Below are positions 13,101 to 23,977 of a stretch of DNA of 64,000 nt, one piece after another; positions within the stretch are counted from its first letter, which is position 1; every line of letters begins with the position of its first letter. Made by a program: the position numbers and the translations under genes. Source of the DNA: Glycine soja (lineage: Eukaryota; Streptophyta; Magnoliopsida; Fabales; Fabaceae); contig NC_041021.1 of the NCBI RefSeq assembly GCF_004193775.1, positions 1,126,001 through 1,190,000 of the forward strand, given 5' to 3'. Below the pieces are notes generated by a model that saw nothing but the letters and a program-made list of their open reading frames with translations, ran no database searches and had not been told where the DNA came from.

Positions 13101-14200
13101 GATTAAAGCAAGCCCCTCGAGCTTGGAACAAAAGGATTGATTCCTTTCTTAGTCATGTGGGCTTTGTTAAGTGCACTGTTGAACATGGTTTATATGTCAA
13201 GCAAGAGGGAGCTGGAGATATCACAATCATTTGCTTGTATGTTGATGATCTACTTATTACAGGTAGTGATGTGAAGTTGATTGATCGAGTCAAGAAGCAG
13301 CTCAGTCAAGAGTTTGAAATGACTGACTTGGGACTACTCACTTACTTCTTAGGCATTGAATTTCTAAGGACTAATTGTGGAACATTCATGTTGCAAAGGA
13401 AGTATGTGATTGATATGTTGAAGAAGTTCAACATGAAAGGCTGCAATTCTGCAGAGACCCCAGCTGATATGAATGTGAAGCTTGAAAGTTCCACTGAGGA
13501 GGACAAGGTTGATTGCACAATGTACAGGCAGATTGTGGGGTGCTTAAGGTTTGTGTGCCACACAAGACCTGACATTTCATATAGTGTGGGAGTGGTGAGT
13601 AGGTTCATGAGTGATCCTAGAAAATCTCACTTGGTTGCAGCCAAAAGGATACTGAGGTATCTACAAGGCACTGCTAGTTTTGGAATTCTATTCCCATATC
13701 AAAAAGAGAAGGTTTGTCTACAGCTTGTAGCCTATTCAGACTCGGACTGGTGTGGGGACAAGGTAGATAGGAGGAGTACAATGGGTTATGTATTCTTTCT
13801 TTCTGGGGTTCCAATTTGTTGGTGCTCAAAGAAGCAGGATGTGATTGCTCTTTCCACATGTGAAGCAGAATATATTTCTGCTTGTAATGCTGCTTGTCAG
13901 GCCAATTGGATTACATACTTGCTGGAAGAATTGAATGTGAAGATGAGTGGAAATGTGGAGCTGTTGGTGGACAACAAATCTGTTATAGATTTGGCCAAAA
14001 ATCCAGTCTCACATGGCAGAAGTAAACACATAGAAACTAAGTTCCACTTCTTGAGAGATCAAGTGAACAAAGGCAAAATTGATTTGAAGCACTGTAAGAC
14101 AGATTTGCAGGTAGCAGATATTATGACCAAGGCTTTGAAGATTGACAGGTTCAAGATGCTCAGGAAGATGATGTGTGTTGTTAATTCTGCAGGTGTCTGA
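10103..14200 (+). CDS. Copia gag-pol polyprotein, intact
   Basis: One uninterrupted frame of 1365 residues. I start it at the ATG at 10103 (MAQKSSAIS); the frame opens slightly earlier with a GTG, an unlikely start in a plant. Domains in order: gag with a UBN2-like region (about 1-250), a CCHC zinc knuckle [14 protein letters not shown] (about 289-302), an aspartic protease with DSG in [11 protein letters not shown] (about 353), an integrase with an HHCC zinc region (HLRLGHLN, about 483) and DDE core ([18 protein letters not shown]), a reverse transcriptase with YVDDLLITG (about 1045), and RNase H with SDSDWCG and DNKSV motifs followed by HIETKFHF near the end. All key residues I can see are present. 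No frameshift or stop interrupts the frame, so the protein should be functional for particle formation, reverse transcription and integration. Confidence 0.97.
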   Translation: MAQKSSAISLPTTLPILDGKNWSRWCIQMRVILGYQEVLEIVEEGFPALGEAPTAAERTAFKENKKRDCKAMYILHQCVDEAHFEKIAEASSAHAAWEILETANEGAAKVKKVKLQTMRRQYELMAMEDSETIAAFFHRVLVLTNAMKAYGEELETLTIVEKILRCLAPRFDHVVVAMEESGKVESMTIAALQGSLEAHEQRLLERTTGRASDQALQAQSSRKNDFHRKGNNRGKVKGKEYKSSSGKGSGNHEPSKSDQEPAESSRRRNGGNQRYRGKKKVIDRKKLRCYNCNKIGHFSSECNAPAQGNHHDGHGGDEANLLKDDGDLDEDPPVMMMMTTNSDSGSSRTWYLDSGCSNHMTGHRNWLVNFDDSKRSVIRLADNRTIAAQGMGDVLISKKDGSNALLSDVLFVPGMKSNLVSIGQLVEKGFKLKCEEGVLELFDQQGKRMLKIPLAQNRTFQVDLSVTESQCMSAEILDSDTWLWHLRLGHLNFKGMNMLRSKGMVRGLPSITIPKKVCENCIFSKQPRSSFSSFTHSRSQNLLDVVYSDCCGPFDTPSLGNNKYFVSFVDEFSRKLWLYMLKLKSEVFETFKIFKSMVEKQSGRSIKILRTDGGGEFCSTEMSNYCKEHGIVHEITAPYTPQHNGIAERRNRIVLNMVRSMLRSKQLPHRFWGEAATTAAYVLNRCPTQRLIGMVPEEAWTGRKPSVSHFKVFGSLCFKHVPDQRRKKLDSKSEVMIFVGYNPTGSYRLYDPNAHQIVYSRDVYVDEQRSWKDYTENFSVSRRQVQLSWDNSEVINDPTRSNHDASPAGVRGRPVRNRQQPVRLQDYELFPDNVVTNDGDLIHLALQSDIESVSFDEAINSEVWRKAMAEEIESIERNKTWELVVLPQNKNPISVKWVYKTKLNPNGTISKHKARLVARGFLQEQGIDYKEVFAPVARFETIRLIVALANLNHWDLWQLDVKSAFLNGPLDEEVYIMQPPGYERKGEEEKVFRLKKALYGLKQAPRAWNKRIDSFLSHVGFVKCTVEHGLYVKQEGAGDITIICLYVDDLLITGSDVKLIDRVKKQLSQEFEMTDLGLLTYFLGIEFLRTNCGTFMLQRKYVIDMLKKFNMKGCNSAETPADMNVKLESSTEEDKVDCTMYRQIVGCLRFVCHTRPDISYSVGVVSRFMSDPRKSHLVAAKRILRYLQGTASFGILFPYQKEKVCLQLVAYSDSDWCGDKVDRRSTMGYVFFLSGVPICWCSKKQDVIALSTCEAEYISACNAACQANWITYLLEELNVKMSGNVELLVDNKSVIDLAKNPVSHGRSKHIETKFHFLRDQVNKGKIDLKHCKTDLQVADIMTKALKIDRFKMLRKMMCVVNSAGV

Positions 14201-14228
14201 GTTTTTTTTTTCTATAAGCTTTTGTACT

Positions 14229-14237
14229 AAGGAGGAG
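14229..14237 (+). other. Polypurine tract
   Basis: AAGGAGGAG immediately precedes the 3' LTR and is the expected plus-strand primer for this element. Confidence 0.85.
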
Positions 14238-14421
14238 TGTTAAGTAGTGTGTAGTATAAAAGCTTAGTGTGATTAGTTTTGATTAGTAAGTGGACAACTA
14301 CTATAAGTAGTGTGTAAAAGCATTCTGTTGAAAAAATATAATAAGAATAAGTCATTCTTTCATCATTTGTGTTAGTATTCCATCTTTCTTTCTCAGCTCT
14401 CTCTCTTTAGTTTCCCTAACA
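14238..14421 (+). repeat. 3' LTR of the copia element
   Basis: 184 bp, same ends as the 5' LTR, two substitutions. It is directly followed by the AAAAT target duplication. Confidence 0.97.
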
Positions 14422-14426
14422 AAAAT

Positions 14427-15466
14427 TTCAGTTTGAATGAAAAATCATGATTGAATGAGAAAATCTGACTAAAAATAACTAATAAGATTTTCTGATGAAG
14501 TAATTATTAATTTTACTAAAAAAAATTACATGTTTTAATTTTATAAGAATGATAAACATACTAAAAATTTTACAAAAACAAAATCTGAATATATCTAATT
14601 TTACGAGGTGAAAAAATATATTTAGAAAATATCTCTCATGTAACAAAAAATACAGTATGATAACTATGACATACTCCGAAAATGAAGAAGTAATTAATTT
14701 GTATCGAATTTACTGAACTCTGATCTCCGAACAAGGGTGAAGGATAATTTAAGACGTGGATATAAATTTGAAAGGACTGAGGAGTAGCAGTTAATTATAT
14801 AGGTACATGCATTGGTACACTGTCAGACAATAAATTCTTGGATGGCCTATATTGAAAGCGTCTGGGAGACATGTTTTCATTCGTTTTCTCTCCCCTCACC
14901 TGTAAGTCTTACCACTCAAAAAGTTAGCTGCTTGATCTTTCCCTTTCCATGGCTAAGAGATGTTACTTTGAGTTTGGAAAGTCCTACTACCATGCTGCAA
15001 TATGTTATAACTAATCTTCATAGCAAAATTATTATAGCGGTCTAACTGAAATACACTTTTTTTTTTGCCAGAATAACATTCAGAGAGGGAGGGAATGTCG
15101 CTCCAATTCAAGGCAGGAAAATAAAGTACTTATATTTATCTTATTCTAAAGAAACCAGTAGGAGTTCAAATTTGAAACTTGCCAAATGCGAGACCATGTA
15201 TATCTTGCTCCACTCAACCAATCCTTGGGATTAACTGAATTACAGTTGTTTCCTCTAGTTGGCATTTTTGTAGGAGAATTGAAAATATTTACCTATTCCA
15301 TTTTCTACTATTTTCATATCAACCTCAAAATATATTCGAATGAAGTCTAGTAAAGTGTCAAGCCAAGAAATTAAGATTGAAGACAAACAAACAGCTAGCA
15401 ATTAATTTCATGATTCTTTAAGGTCCCCTTTTGTTCCATCCAATGCAAACAATATTATATTAAACG
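14427..15466. other. Spacer between the copia element and the solo-LTR cluster
   Basis: No gene is supported. A 77-codon open frame at 14812-15045 has no recognisable domain, and no splice context supports it. The region is moderately AT-rich and shows no clear repeat. Confidence 0.5.
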
Positions 15467-15471
15467 ACTCA

Positions 15472-17771
15472 TGTAATACTCCATTTTTCGTTAAATAAAT
15501 TAAAAAGAATTTTATTTAAAAATAAATAAAATTTTAAGAAAATAATGAAGTTTTTTAATTAAATAAATAAGAAGAAATAGTTTTATTAATTAAAATAATG
15601 ATTTTAATATAAATAAAATAAATATATGTTCTTAGAAAATAAAAATGATGTTTCATTTATTCATTTATAGAAGTAAAATAGAGTTTCTTTTTATAAAAAA
15701 CAAAATAAAGAAAAATAGAATAAATAATAAATTGAGAGTACTCTAGTCATAAATAGAGACATATTAGGTCATTTTTACATTTACGATCCGTCTTTATACT
15801 CTCTCTTCCTCTCTCAAAATTTTCTTTTTTTCCCTATACACCCAAATTTGTCCTAGTGAAACTAGGATACTAAACTCGTCAACTGTTGGATCATCGTGAA
15901 CTTTAAACACTAAGTTTGGAATTCATTTTCGGACATCTCCGTCGTTGGGATTTGTGAAATAATGTCTGTGAAGAGAGCAATGCCCCTCGCACGCAGATAA
16001 TGAAATTGAGGCTCCAATCATTTCTCTTTCTCTCTAACGCTTGAAAACCCTAGCAGAGCAATCAAAGGAAAAGCTTGAGGAATCTTAAGGAACCGCTAGA
16101 GACACCGTTATCGCTGCCAGATTACACATGTGAGCCCGCTTAAAGGTAAGAGATGAATTTATTGCAATTGGGGTTAGAATGAACATGTGTAGGAATCCTT
16201 AGAATATCAAATTTGGGTTTATTTTGGGATATTTATTGTATTGTAATTCTTCCTTTATGATTATAATTACGAGATTATTGTATTTGACAGGTCAATTGAT
16301 GTCCTGATGCGAATTGGTTGATAAAATTAAGTGCTCTTAGTGTTTTTTTTTTGTGTTTTTGAACCTACGATTTTGATTACTTTGATTTTGATATGATTAT
16401 GTGAAATTATTTGAGGGGTTTTACTCCCCATGTTGTGAGAAACATTTTTGTATAATTCGTTTGTGTTTTGGACATGATTTACTAGATTAGCATGATAAAT
16501 TGTTATATTGGGATCAGGAAATTGTGATTGAGATTGTGTGTAAGTGATAAATTGAATATGTGATGAATTGTGAGATACATGTGTATTGAGATGTTGTGTG
16601 CATTGAGTTGTGATCTATGAACTGTACAATCACAAGACTGTAAGACTCTTTAAGGGCGACGAGTTAATGTGCAACGAGTATTGTGATGGGATCCACTGTG
16701 AGAGCCTGATGAGTTTAATCACTTTGAGGCGCAGCGAGTTAAAAATTCTTTTGAGAATAGTTGAGGAATCTTGTGTTTTGTACATTTCATAGATAGAGTC
16801 TACGTGCTAAAATATTTTCTAGGTTGGACTTGAATTGGGAGGGAGAGGCCTTGACGGATTCTTCAGAGTCTAGGCCTTAGGGGTAAATATACCTAGTTTA
16901 AGTGCTCCTTTAAGTCCGTGTTGATCCCACATGGTTGGAACATTCTCTCAAAATAGCGTGACCCTGATTGGTCTCCTTATGATTTTACCTAGTGAGAGTG
17001 ACCTAACTTACCAGTGTGTGGTATGTCTTGTCATGTACTTATGGGCATCCGACGAGGTTTTTCACTGACATGGTACCACATTGCATATAGGATTAAACCT
17101 TAGTATATTTGTTGCATAACGCTTGTGTATTGATCGATATTGATTGGTTGAGTGATATTGTATTTTGATCCTTGAGTACATGAATGATGTGAAAATGTAT
17201 AAGATGTGTAGTGTTGAGATGTGATGTTACACGATAAGTGGTGGAATGACGTGAGTTCTGTTTAAGTTGTATTTCATTTATATGATATGTATATCTATGT
17301 TGTCCTGTTTCTCTCTATTAGTTAGGAATGTGATAACTCACTCCTTGTGTGTTGTTTGTGTTTGGATCCTATGATGATCTGTAATTTTGTATTCGTGAGA
17401 GCAGATGATTAGGTGGATGGCTATGGAGAATCTTATGCTAGAGAACGCTGGAACACAATGCTCTGATAAAATGTGACTTTAAGACATGGGTTTTTGTATT
17501 AATTGCATAAAGTTTTGGACATGTAATTTTAATCATTTTATTTCACATGTTGAGTCTTTAGTTCATTCTTTGGAGTTTGGACGACCATGTTTTGAGTCGA
17601 AGATGTTTTCATACCCTTAATTGATAAGTTTTTAATTTGGTGATTAACGCGAATGTGAATCTTTTATCCACGTAGATTTACTTACGATTTTATTGAATAA
17701 AATTGATTAAATTAGATTCTGCATTTTATGTATTTTTTTCATTTATATGCATGTTGGGGTAGAGGGTATCA
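15472..17771 (+). mobile_element. Solo-LTR-like element, copy 1 (2.3 kb)
   Basis: It starts TGTAATACTCC and ends GAGGGTATCA. The neighbouring 5-mers are ACTCA (15467-15471) and CCTCA (17772-17776), a target duplication with one mismatch. The same sequence family occurs in reverse orientation at 19779-22086; several stretches match along the whole length, for example GAATTGGTTGATAAAATT at about 16310 and its complement near 21270. There is no polyprotein, primer-binding site or second LTR next to it. Length, TG...CA ends and 5-bp duplication fit a solo LTR, probably of a Ty3/gypsy element with long LTRs. A non-coding large retrotransposon derivative is an alternative. It looks older than copy 2 because its ends and target duplication have decayed. 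Confidence 0.7.
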
Positions 17772-17794
17772 CCTCATGATTCAAACCACTACTT

Positions 17795-17883
17795 TGTTAG
17801 ATTATTGATATGATAGAGTAATTAATTATAAGTTGTTACCATTTAAATTCAAGTTATAGATAATTTGAGTTTGTTATCCATTT

Positions 17884-17964
<81 letters not shown>

Positions 17965-18018
17965 TGTATACTCACAATTAGTAGTGAATAAAATCTTAAT
18001 TATTACATCCTTTTAACA
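17795..18018 (+). repeat. 5' LTR of the non-autonomous element, containing (AT)n
   Basis: TGTTAG...TTTAACA. It contains an uninterrupted (AT)n run at 17888-17962 that is replaced by a short TATAAATAT-type sequence in the 3' LTR. The tract therefore expanded after insertion, probably from the TATA region. Confidence 0.7.
17888..17962. repeat. (AT)n microsatellite
   Basis: About 37 uninterrupted AT dinucleotides inside the 5' LTR of the degenerate element. Confidence 0.95.
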
Positions 18019-18236
18019 TGGTATCATAGAGTCAGGAGTTTAATAGTTAAATTGATGTTTTTTTCTCTTCTTTATTATTTTTTTGTTTCCTCATGATCAC
18101 CTACCAATACTTCTAATCTACCCAGTGAATTTAGCCTCTATCAATTATCAAATGGATCATCTCCTTGAAGTCATAACTTCTTGGTGGTTATATAATGAGG
18201 ATCACATCATGTTCTTCATTCGAAATTATTCATGAT

Positions 18237-18850
18237 GGTTAAGCCTTCTTACTTTGACCTTTTTAGGTAGTTAGTCATTTTGCTTCTGACTTTCAGGTGG
18301 TTAAACCATTTTTTATTGTCTTTTAGGTAGTTAAGCCATTTGTTGCCCCTACCTTGTTAGAGGGTTAAGTCCTTTTGCTTCTGTCTTTTTAGGTGGTTAG
18401 CCCTTTTGCTTCTACCTTTTTAGGTGGTTTAACCTTTTTACTTCTGTCTTTTTATGTGGTTAAGTCATTTTGTTTTTTCCTTTTTAAGTGGTTAAGCCAT
18501 TTTGCTTCTACCTTTTTTAGGTGGTTAGAACTTTTTTCTTGCTTACCTTTTTCTTTTTAGGTGGTTAAACTATTTTCTTGCTTCTGTCTTTTTAGGTGGT
18601 TAGTCCTTTTGCTTCTACCTTTTTAGGTGGTTTAACCTTTTTACTTCTGTCTTTTTATGTGGTTAAGTCATTTTGTTTTTTCCTTTTTAAGTGGTTAAGC
18701 CATTTTGCTTCTACCTTTTTTAGGTGGTTAAAACTTTTTTCTTGCTTACCTTTTCCTTTTTAGGTGGTTAAACTATTTTCCTGCTTTTGCCTTTTTAGGT
18801 GGTTAAGCCTTTTTCTTGCTTCTGCCTTATGGTGGTTATGTGTGTTTGCT
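18237..18850. repeat. Minisatellite with higher-order structure
   Basis: A unit of about 30-35 bp with the core AGGTGGTTAAGCC followed by TTTTGCTTCTGCC is repeated imperfectly about 18-20 times. A block of about 203 bp, beginning at 18392, is repeated almost exactly from 18595. Units inside the block differ from each other in the same way in both copies (TAGCCC/TAGTCC, TTTAACC, ATGTGG, AAGTGG). That shows a second-level duplication of several units at once. The tract lies wholly inside the non-autonomous LTR element. Confidence 0.85.
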
Positions 18851-19040
18851 TTTTTCTTTTGGTGATTAAGCGTGTTTGCTTCTCTTAAGAGATTAATCCT
18901 TCTGTTATGACATATGCTTAATGGTTAAGTTTCCATTTGTTAGTTTTGATCGATGTGCGGACTTCCCACCAAAGATCTTACATTTTTGCCCCGCAAATTT
19001 CTAATTGACAAGGTTGGTGTTGTCTTCATCACCACCATAT

Positions 19041-19248
19041 TGTTGGGGCATGCTAGACTATAGATATGATAGAGTAATTAGTTGTAAGTTATTACAATTT
19101 AAATTTAAATTATAAATATATTTAACTTCAAGTTATAGATAATTTAGTAGATAATTTTGAATTTGTTATTTCTTTGTACTCTATAAATATCTCTTATACA
19201 CTCACAATTAGTAGTGAATAAAATCTTAATTATTTCATCCTTTCAATA
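19041..19248 (+). repeat. 3' LTR of the non-autonomous element
   Basis: Starts TGTTGGGG and ends TTTCAATA, where the expected terminal CA has become TA. The sequence aligns with the left LTR but lacks the (AT)n expansion and has about 40 bp of extra AT-rich sequence in its middle. Confidence 0.65.
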
Positions 19249-19295
19249 TACATCACAATTCAAAATATCATCATAATGTTCCACCATATTGTAAC

Positions 19296-19660
19296 CACTA
19301 CTACGAATATGAGATTCAATGACGGTTATTTAGGGTCTTCTATGATGGTTTTTAACCTTCATGGAAATCACTGTCGTAGAAAGTCCATCACTTTCCACGA
19401 TGATTTTTAAACCGTCATAGAACATGCATTTCAATGAAGGTTTTTAAAAATTGATGTGGAATTCATTACGTTTTTACATTAAAAGTCTTATTTACGTCTA
19501 TTTTTATGATGGTTTTCTTAAAAATCATTATAAAAAATTCATGTTCTATGATGATTTTTTAGAAAATTATCACAAAAAGTCCTTTTTTTCTATGATGGTT
19601 TTTGAAAGCAAATGTAGATTTGATTTTTTTTTAAAAAACTATTTTTTTGTTTTACAATCA
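19296..19660 (+). mobile_element. Probable terminal region of a CACTA transposon
   Basis: The stretch starts CACTACTACGAAT and is followed by several short inverted and direct copies of a motif like CTATGATGGTTTTTAA or AACCGTCATAGAA, spaced by 20-60 bp. Plant CACTA elements have CACTA termini and subterminal arrays of this kind, often with this CGTCATAGAA-type motif. No matching TAGTG end was found to the right, so the element is truncated or its other end has decayed. No transposase is seen. The identity is inferred from motifs only. Confidence 0.5.
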
Positions 19661-19773
19661 ACCTAGCCTGTAGTTTAATATAGAACAGACTCGGGCATGC
19701 CATCACAAACAAATATTAATAATAGACCAAGACAATCCAAACTAAATCATAAAGAACTATTGATATTTACAAG

Positions 19774-22091
19774 TAATTTGTAACACCCTCTTCCCCAACA
19801 TGCATATAAATGGGAAAAACATATAAAATACGGAATCTAATTAAATCAATTTTATTCAATAAAATCATAAGTAAATCCATGTTGATAAAAGGTCAACATT
19901 CGCTTCATTGTTACCAAATAAAACTTCTCAATTTTTGGCTCAAAACAAGGTTGTTCAAGTTTATAAAAAAAACTCAAGTTAAGTAGCAAAATAAAATAAA
20001 GTAAAATAACATTTTTGGAACATCATGCAATTAAAATTGAAACTCATGATCCAATGTCACATCCTATCAGATCATTGTGTCTTGACGTCCTCTAGCACGA
20101 GGTTCTTTAAAGTCATCTCGCTAATCATCTGCTTTCATGAATACAAGGTTTGAGATCATCACAGGATCCAAACACAAACAACACACAGGGAGTGAGTTAT
20201 TACATTCCTAAACATGTAGAGATAAACAAAAACACATATGTATAATATAAGTATAACAAGTTCAACTTAGCACAATTCGCATCATTTTACCACTCATTGC
20301 ATAACATCACTTGTCCTAAGGACTTAATCACAAATCACATTTCACACCTTCACATTAATCATGTGTTTAAAACAACACATCTCAAGAACAACACAACATC
20401 TCACACTCACACAATTCATTACTCACCATCACATAACAAGTCACAATGATCATTGTACAAGCGTTATGCAACATATATGTGTCGTTGAAGTTTGAACCAT
20501 GCAATACACACAGCTACTCAATTGCTTTCAAAATCATTTTAACTCGTCGCGCCTCAAAGTGATTACACTTGTTGGGTTCTCATAGTGGAGCTCATCATAA
20601 AACTCGTTGCGTATTAACTCATCTCCCTTAAAGGGTCTTACAGTTGTGTGATTGTACAGTTCATAGCTCACAACTCAATGCGTACAAAATCTTAATACAC
20701 ATGTATCTTACAATTCAACACATACTCAATTTATCACATACATTCAATCTCAATCACAATGTTATAATTCCTATGCAACATGTTATGACACCTTATGAAA
20801 AATATACACATCACAGAATATTAATATTTACATGGCACAAAACATGTATATATTAAATCAAACTATATTTTTTTCAATTAAAAATAGTTAATAAATAATT
20901 AAACTAAAAATGCATTAAAAGTATTTATCGTTGAATCTTAATATATTAATTTCCTTTAATTTAATTTTATTATTTGAACTATTAATTCCTAATTTATTTT
21001 AACAATTCATATAGATATATATGTATTATAATCATCAACACTTAATAAGCTTATGAGACCAAAACATGACAAAGAACGTTTCCAACTATCTAATTCTCAT
21101 GTTAATCTAGTGAATCTTGTCCAAAACACACAAAAATTATACAAAAAAGTTTCTCACAATATGGGAAGTAAAACCCCTCAAACAATTTCACATAATTATA
21201 TCAAAATCAAAGGAACCAAAATCATAGGTTCAAAAACACATAAACACCAAGAGCACTCAATTTTATCAACCAATTCGTATTAGGGTATCAATTGGTCCGC
21301 CAAACATAACAATCTCGTGATTATAATCATAAAGGTAGAATTACAATACAGTAAATATCCCACAATAAACCCTAATTTGATTCTCTAAGAATCCCTACAT
21401 ATGTTCATTCTAACCCCAAGTGCAATAAACTCATCACTTACCTCTAAGCGGGCTCACGTGTGTAGTCTGGCAATGATAGCAGCGTCTCTAGCGGGAGTTT
21501 CCTAAGATTCCTCTGGTTTTTCCTTTAGTTGCTTTGCTAGGGTTTCCAAGCATTAAAGAGAAGGAAAAGAGATTGGAGCCTCAATCCCAACGGTGGGAAT
21601 GTTCGAAAATGAGCTCCGAAGGTGGTGTCCAAATTTCAGGACAATCCAACAGTTAACAAGTCTGGGATTGTAGTTTTACTAGGACAAGTTTGGGTGTATG
21701 CGGGAAAAAAAAAGAGTTTTAGGAGAGAAAGAAGAGAGAATGAATTTGAGAGGAAGAAAGAGCGTAAAGACATATCGTAATGGTAAACACTTACATAATA
21801 TATCTCTATTTATGGCTAAGTACTTTGTACCTATTATTTACTCTATTTTTTATTTTTTTATTATTTTATAAAAAGAAACTCTATTTTACTCTTTCATGAA
21901 ATAAACAACCAATTAAAACATCTCTTTATTTTCTAAAACATTATTTTACTCTATTTATTTTCTAATACTATGAAACTCTTATTTTAATTAACAAATTTTT
22001 TTCTCTCATTTATTTATTTTCTAAAAACTTTATTAATTTTTAAATAAAACTCTTTTTACTTATTTTACAAAAAAACAGGTGTTACATAATT
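19774..22091 (-). mobile_element. Solo-LTR-like element, copy 2 (2.3 kb, inverted)
   Basis: The element proper is 19779-22086, with perfect terminal TGTAACACC / GGTGTTACA ends and a perfect 5-bp target duplication TAATT at 19774-19778 and 22087-22091. Read on the minus strand it matches copy 1 at 15472-17771, with indels. Copy 2 lacks a segment equivalent to about 16800-17080 and carries an extra AT-rich stretch near 20870-21040. No coding region and no second LTR are present. A solo LTR left by LTR-LTR recombination is the simplest explanation. Confidence 0.8.
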
Positions 22092-22236
22092 AGTATCTCA
22101 ATATATAAATTGCGCTTAAATTGATAAAAGCATTCTCAATATCTCAATAAAAACAAAAGGGTTCATTTGTTAATACAAACTAAACATCAGACATATTCTA
22201 CAAACTAAACGGCAAGCAAACACTACACTACCAATA

Positions 22237-22917
22237 CTAGATGAAAAGGTTCTCCCTAAATTGAGACCAACTGTTAATACAGACTAAAAGAGTTGCAAGT
22301 CCATTAACCCTATAGGTTGCAATTCTTTGAGAAGGCTCTCCCTTAATTGAGACTATTTGTTGGAAATTGTTTCTCATATATGATCCTTCTACTTCATTTC
22401 CTTCTGAAAGTGCAATAGCACATTCATAAAGCAACTTCTTGGGGTCTGAGAAATTTGTGATGTTTCTTTGGTGTTGATGATGTTGTTGATATTGGAATTT
22501 GATCCTGAGTTTGACTAATAAGCATCATGATGCCTTGTAGACATAAAAGAAGAATGAAATGGGTTATTGGCAACCATAGAAGTTTCTGAATTGGCTGAGT
22601 TGGTAAGAAAAGGCTACATCAGGGTGATTTGAACTTCCAAAGATGTTGGAATTAGATGGTTCTATCTGTTCTTTTGTTTGTGAGTCATGGAAATACTTCT
22701 CATAACTCTCACCGAAGTAAATATCTGTCATGTACAAGCTTCTATTATTATCAGGGCCAAAAACTTGGGAGGATAGGCCTGGTCTAACATCAATTCCCTT
22801 TAGTGAGAATAGCTTATCATTTTCATATGATGTAGGAGCTAGATCAGCAGACCTAACTAATGACATGATTTGCCTTTTATTTGCTTCACATTGAATTCTA
22901 GGTTGCATCAGAACCAT
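22237..22917 (-). pseudogene. GRAS (SCARECROW-like, SCL1/PAT1 type) gene fragment
   Basis: Reading the minus strand, 22917-22564 gives a protein that includes MSLVRSADLAPTSYEN and continues as the N-terminal region of legume SCL1-like GRAS proteins. It then goes out of frame. After a deletion and a frameshift the sequence resumes at about 22500 with TKETSQISQTP-like residues. At 22434-22237 it reads LLYECAIALSEGNEVEG and EPSQRIATY, the start of the GRAS domain. It stops there, so most of the GRAS domain (VHIID onward) is missing. The middle of the native N-terminal region is also absent. GRAS proteins are nuclear transcription regulators; this copy cannot encode one. It shares its strand with the sucrose synthase and MCM4 fragments to the right. 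Confidence 0.85.
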
Positions 22918-23492
22918 AACTTATTAGCCGATAAAATGCTATAAAATCTGCAATAAATTAAAGCTATGAAGGTTTCTAACTTTTTTTCTTTCTTTCTCAC
23001 CTTAAGAAATAGTAAACATGATAGAGTCTCTCAATGATGTAATCTCATTGAACCTTCTAGGATGACTATGCCCTGCAGGAGAAACAAAAGGAGAAGAAAA
23101 CAAACTTAGATGAACTTTTCAAGTAGAAATATTAATCTATGTGATGAAAAATATATACTAGATACACTTATGAATTTTGTGGCCTCAGTTAACAGATAAA
23201 CATAGTCAAACCATCATAAATCAACTTCTTAATAAATTAAAGTTAGTTATTGGATTCAGTCAAATATGAGTTGACATGGCATTCAAAATTCCACCTTACC
23301 ATAGAAACATCATATCTCCCAAAAAATAAAACAAAAGAAAAAATGCAAACTCAAACACTATTAAGAATAGGAAGGTTAGAGATTTAGTCAGCATAGTAGT
23401 GATAAGTTGACCAAGCTCTGATCAGGAAAGTGACCTTCCTGCAATTTGGTATTGAACAAAGTAGTGGATTGTGTTTCTATAAAAGAACTTAC

Positions 23493-23977
23493 CTTCTTGC
23501 AATTTCTTGGTATGTACTAGTGATTATAAAATCTGCATTTTTCATTGTAATAAGGTCAGCTGCGAATTGACAAGTAAAATGGTACTTGTCTTCATATTTT
23601 TTTCCAATATATATCAGAATCAAGATGCTTAGTCTTCTCCAAGGCATGAGCTGTGTTGCACTACATGGAAATTTCAGTAAAGAAAAGATTAATAAAGTCT
23701 TGGAATCTTTCTAGGCTAAAATAATGGGTGATTATGAATTTATAAGTTGATTGATATTTGAATTTGATAATAACTTAATGTTTAAGAGTTAGTGCACTTG
23801 TGTGATTCCTAGCTTATAAGATAACAAGGTTGCAACAAGATTTCCATCACTGTAGTTTCCAATTATCAGATCTGGAATTCCTTGTAACTCAACTGCAATT
23901 TCTTGTGATGCATTCCTTATAGAGTAAGAGACAATCCTATTCCACAAACCAGAAATTCCATTAGACCATGTAGACAA
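23493..23977 (-). pseudogene. Sucrose synthase gene fragment (SUS2/SUS3-like), introns retained
   Basis: On the minus strand the first piece (about 23920-23789) reads [18 protein letters not shown] followed by [10 protein letters not shown], part of the glucosyltransferase region of sucrose synthase. A second piece (about 23660-23493) reads [32 protein letters not shown] and [13 protein letters not shown], the next exon of the family. An intron-like gap with an AG acceptor separates them at the position of a real family intron. A frameshift lies after DIYWKK. Only about 100 of roughly 810 residues remain. Native sucrose synthase interconverts sucrose plus UDP with UDP-glucose plus fructose; this copy is not functional. 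Confidence 0.88.

Larger units (their letters stand above)
9868..14426 (+). mobile_element. Complete Ty1/copia LTR retrotransposon with target-site duplication
   Basis: The element proper is 9873-14421, bounded by the 5-bp target duplication AAAAT at 9868-9872 and 14422-14426. Both LTRs are 184 bp, begin TGTTAAG and end CTAACA. They differ at only two positions by eye: C/G in the GATTA(C/G)TAAG context and C/T in the CATCAT(C/T)TGTG context. A methionine-tRNA primer-binding site follows the 5' LTR and a polypurine tract precedes the 3' LTR. The order gag, protease, integrase, reverse transcriptase, RNase H defines Ty1/copia. Perfect target duplication, near-identical LTRs and an intact polyprotein show a recent insertion that could still be mobile. 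Transcription is not shown by the sequence. Confidence 0.97.
17790..19253 (+). mobile_element. Degenerate non-autonomous copia-like element with internal minisatellite
   Basis: Two related terminal sequences, 17795-18018 and 19041-19248, share GATATGATAGAGTAATTA, CAAGTTATAGATAATTT and the 3' phrase CTCACAATTAGTAGTGAAT. The left copy ends TTTTAACA and is directly followed by TGGTATCATAGAGTC, a methionine-tRNA-type primer-binding site. Flanking 5-mers are TACTT (17790-17794) and TACAT (19249-19253). These features identify it as an LTR element. The interior is about 1 kb with no gag or pol and no obvious polypurine tract, so it is non-autonomous. About 600 bp of the interior is a minisatellite, listed separately. 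The LTRs differ by many substitutions and an (AT)n expansion, so it is old. Confidence 0.7.

Noticed and set aside
14812..15045. 77-codon plus-strand frame right of the copia element
   Set aside because: No recognisable domain, no splice or promoter context and composition similar to surrounding non-coding DNA.
16610..16792. Frame inside solo-LTR copy 1
   Set aside because: The same family at 19779-22086 does not keep the frame; non-coding LTR sequence.
15472..22086. Reading the two 2.3-kb copies as the terminal inverted repeats of one large DNA transposon
   Set aside because: Each copy has its own TG...CA ends and its own 5-bp target duplication (perfect for copy 2), which fits two separate LTR insertions better.
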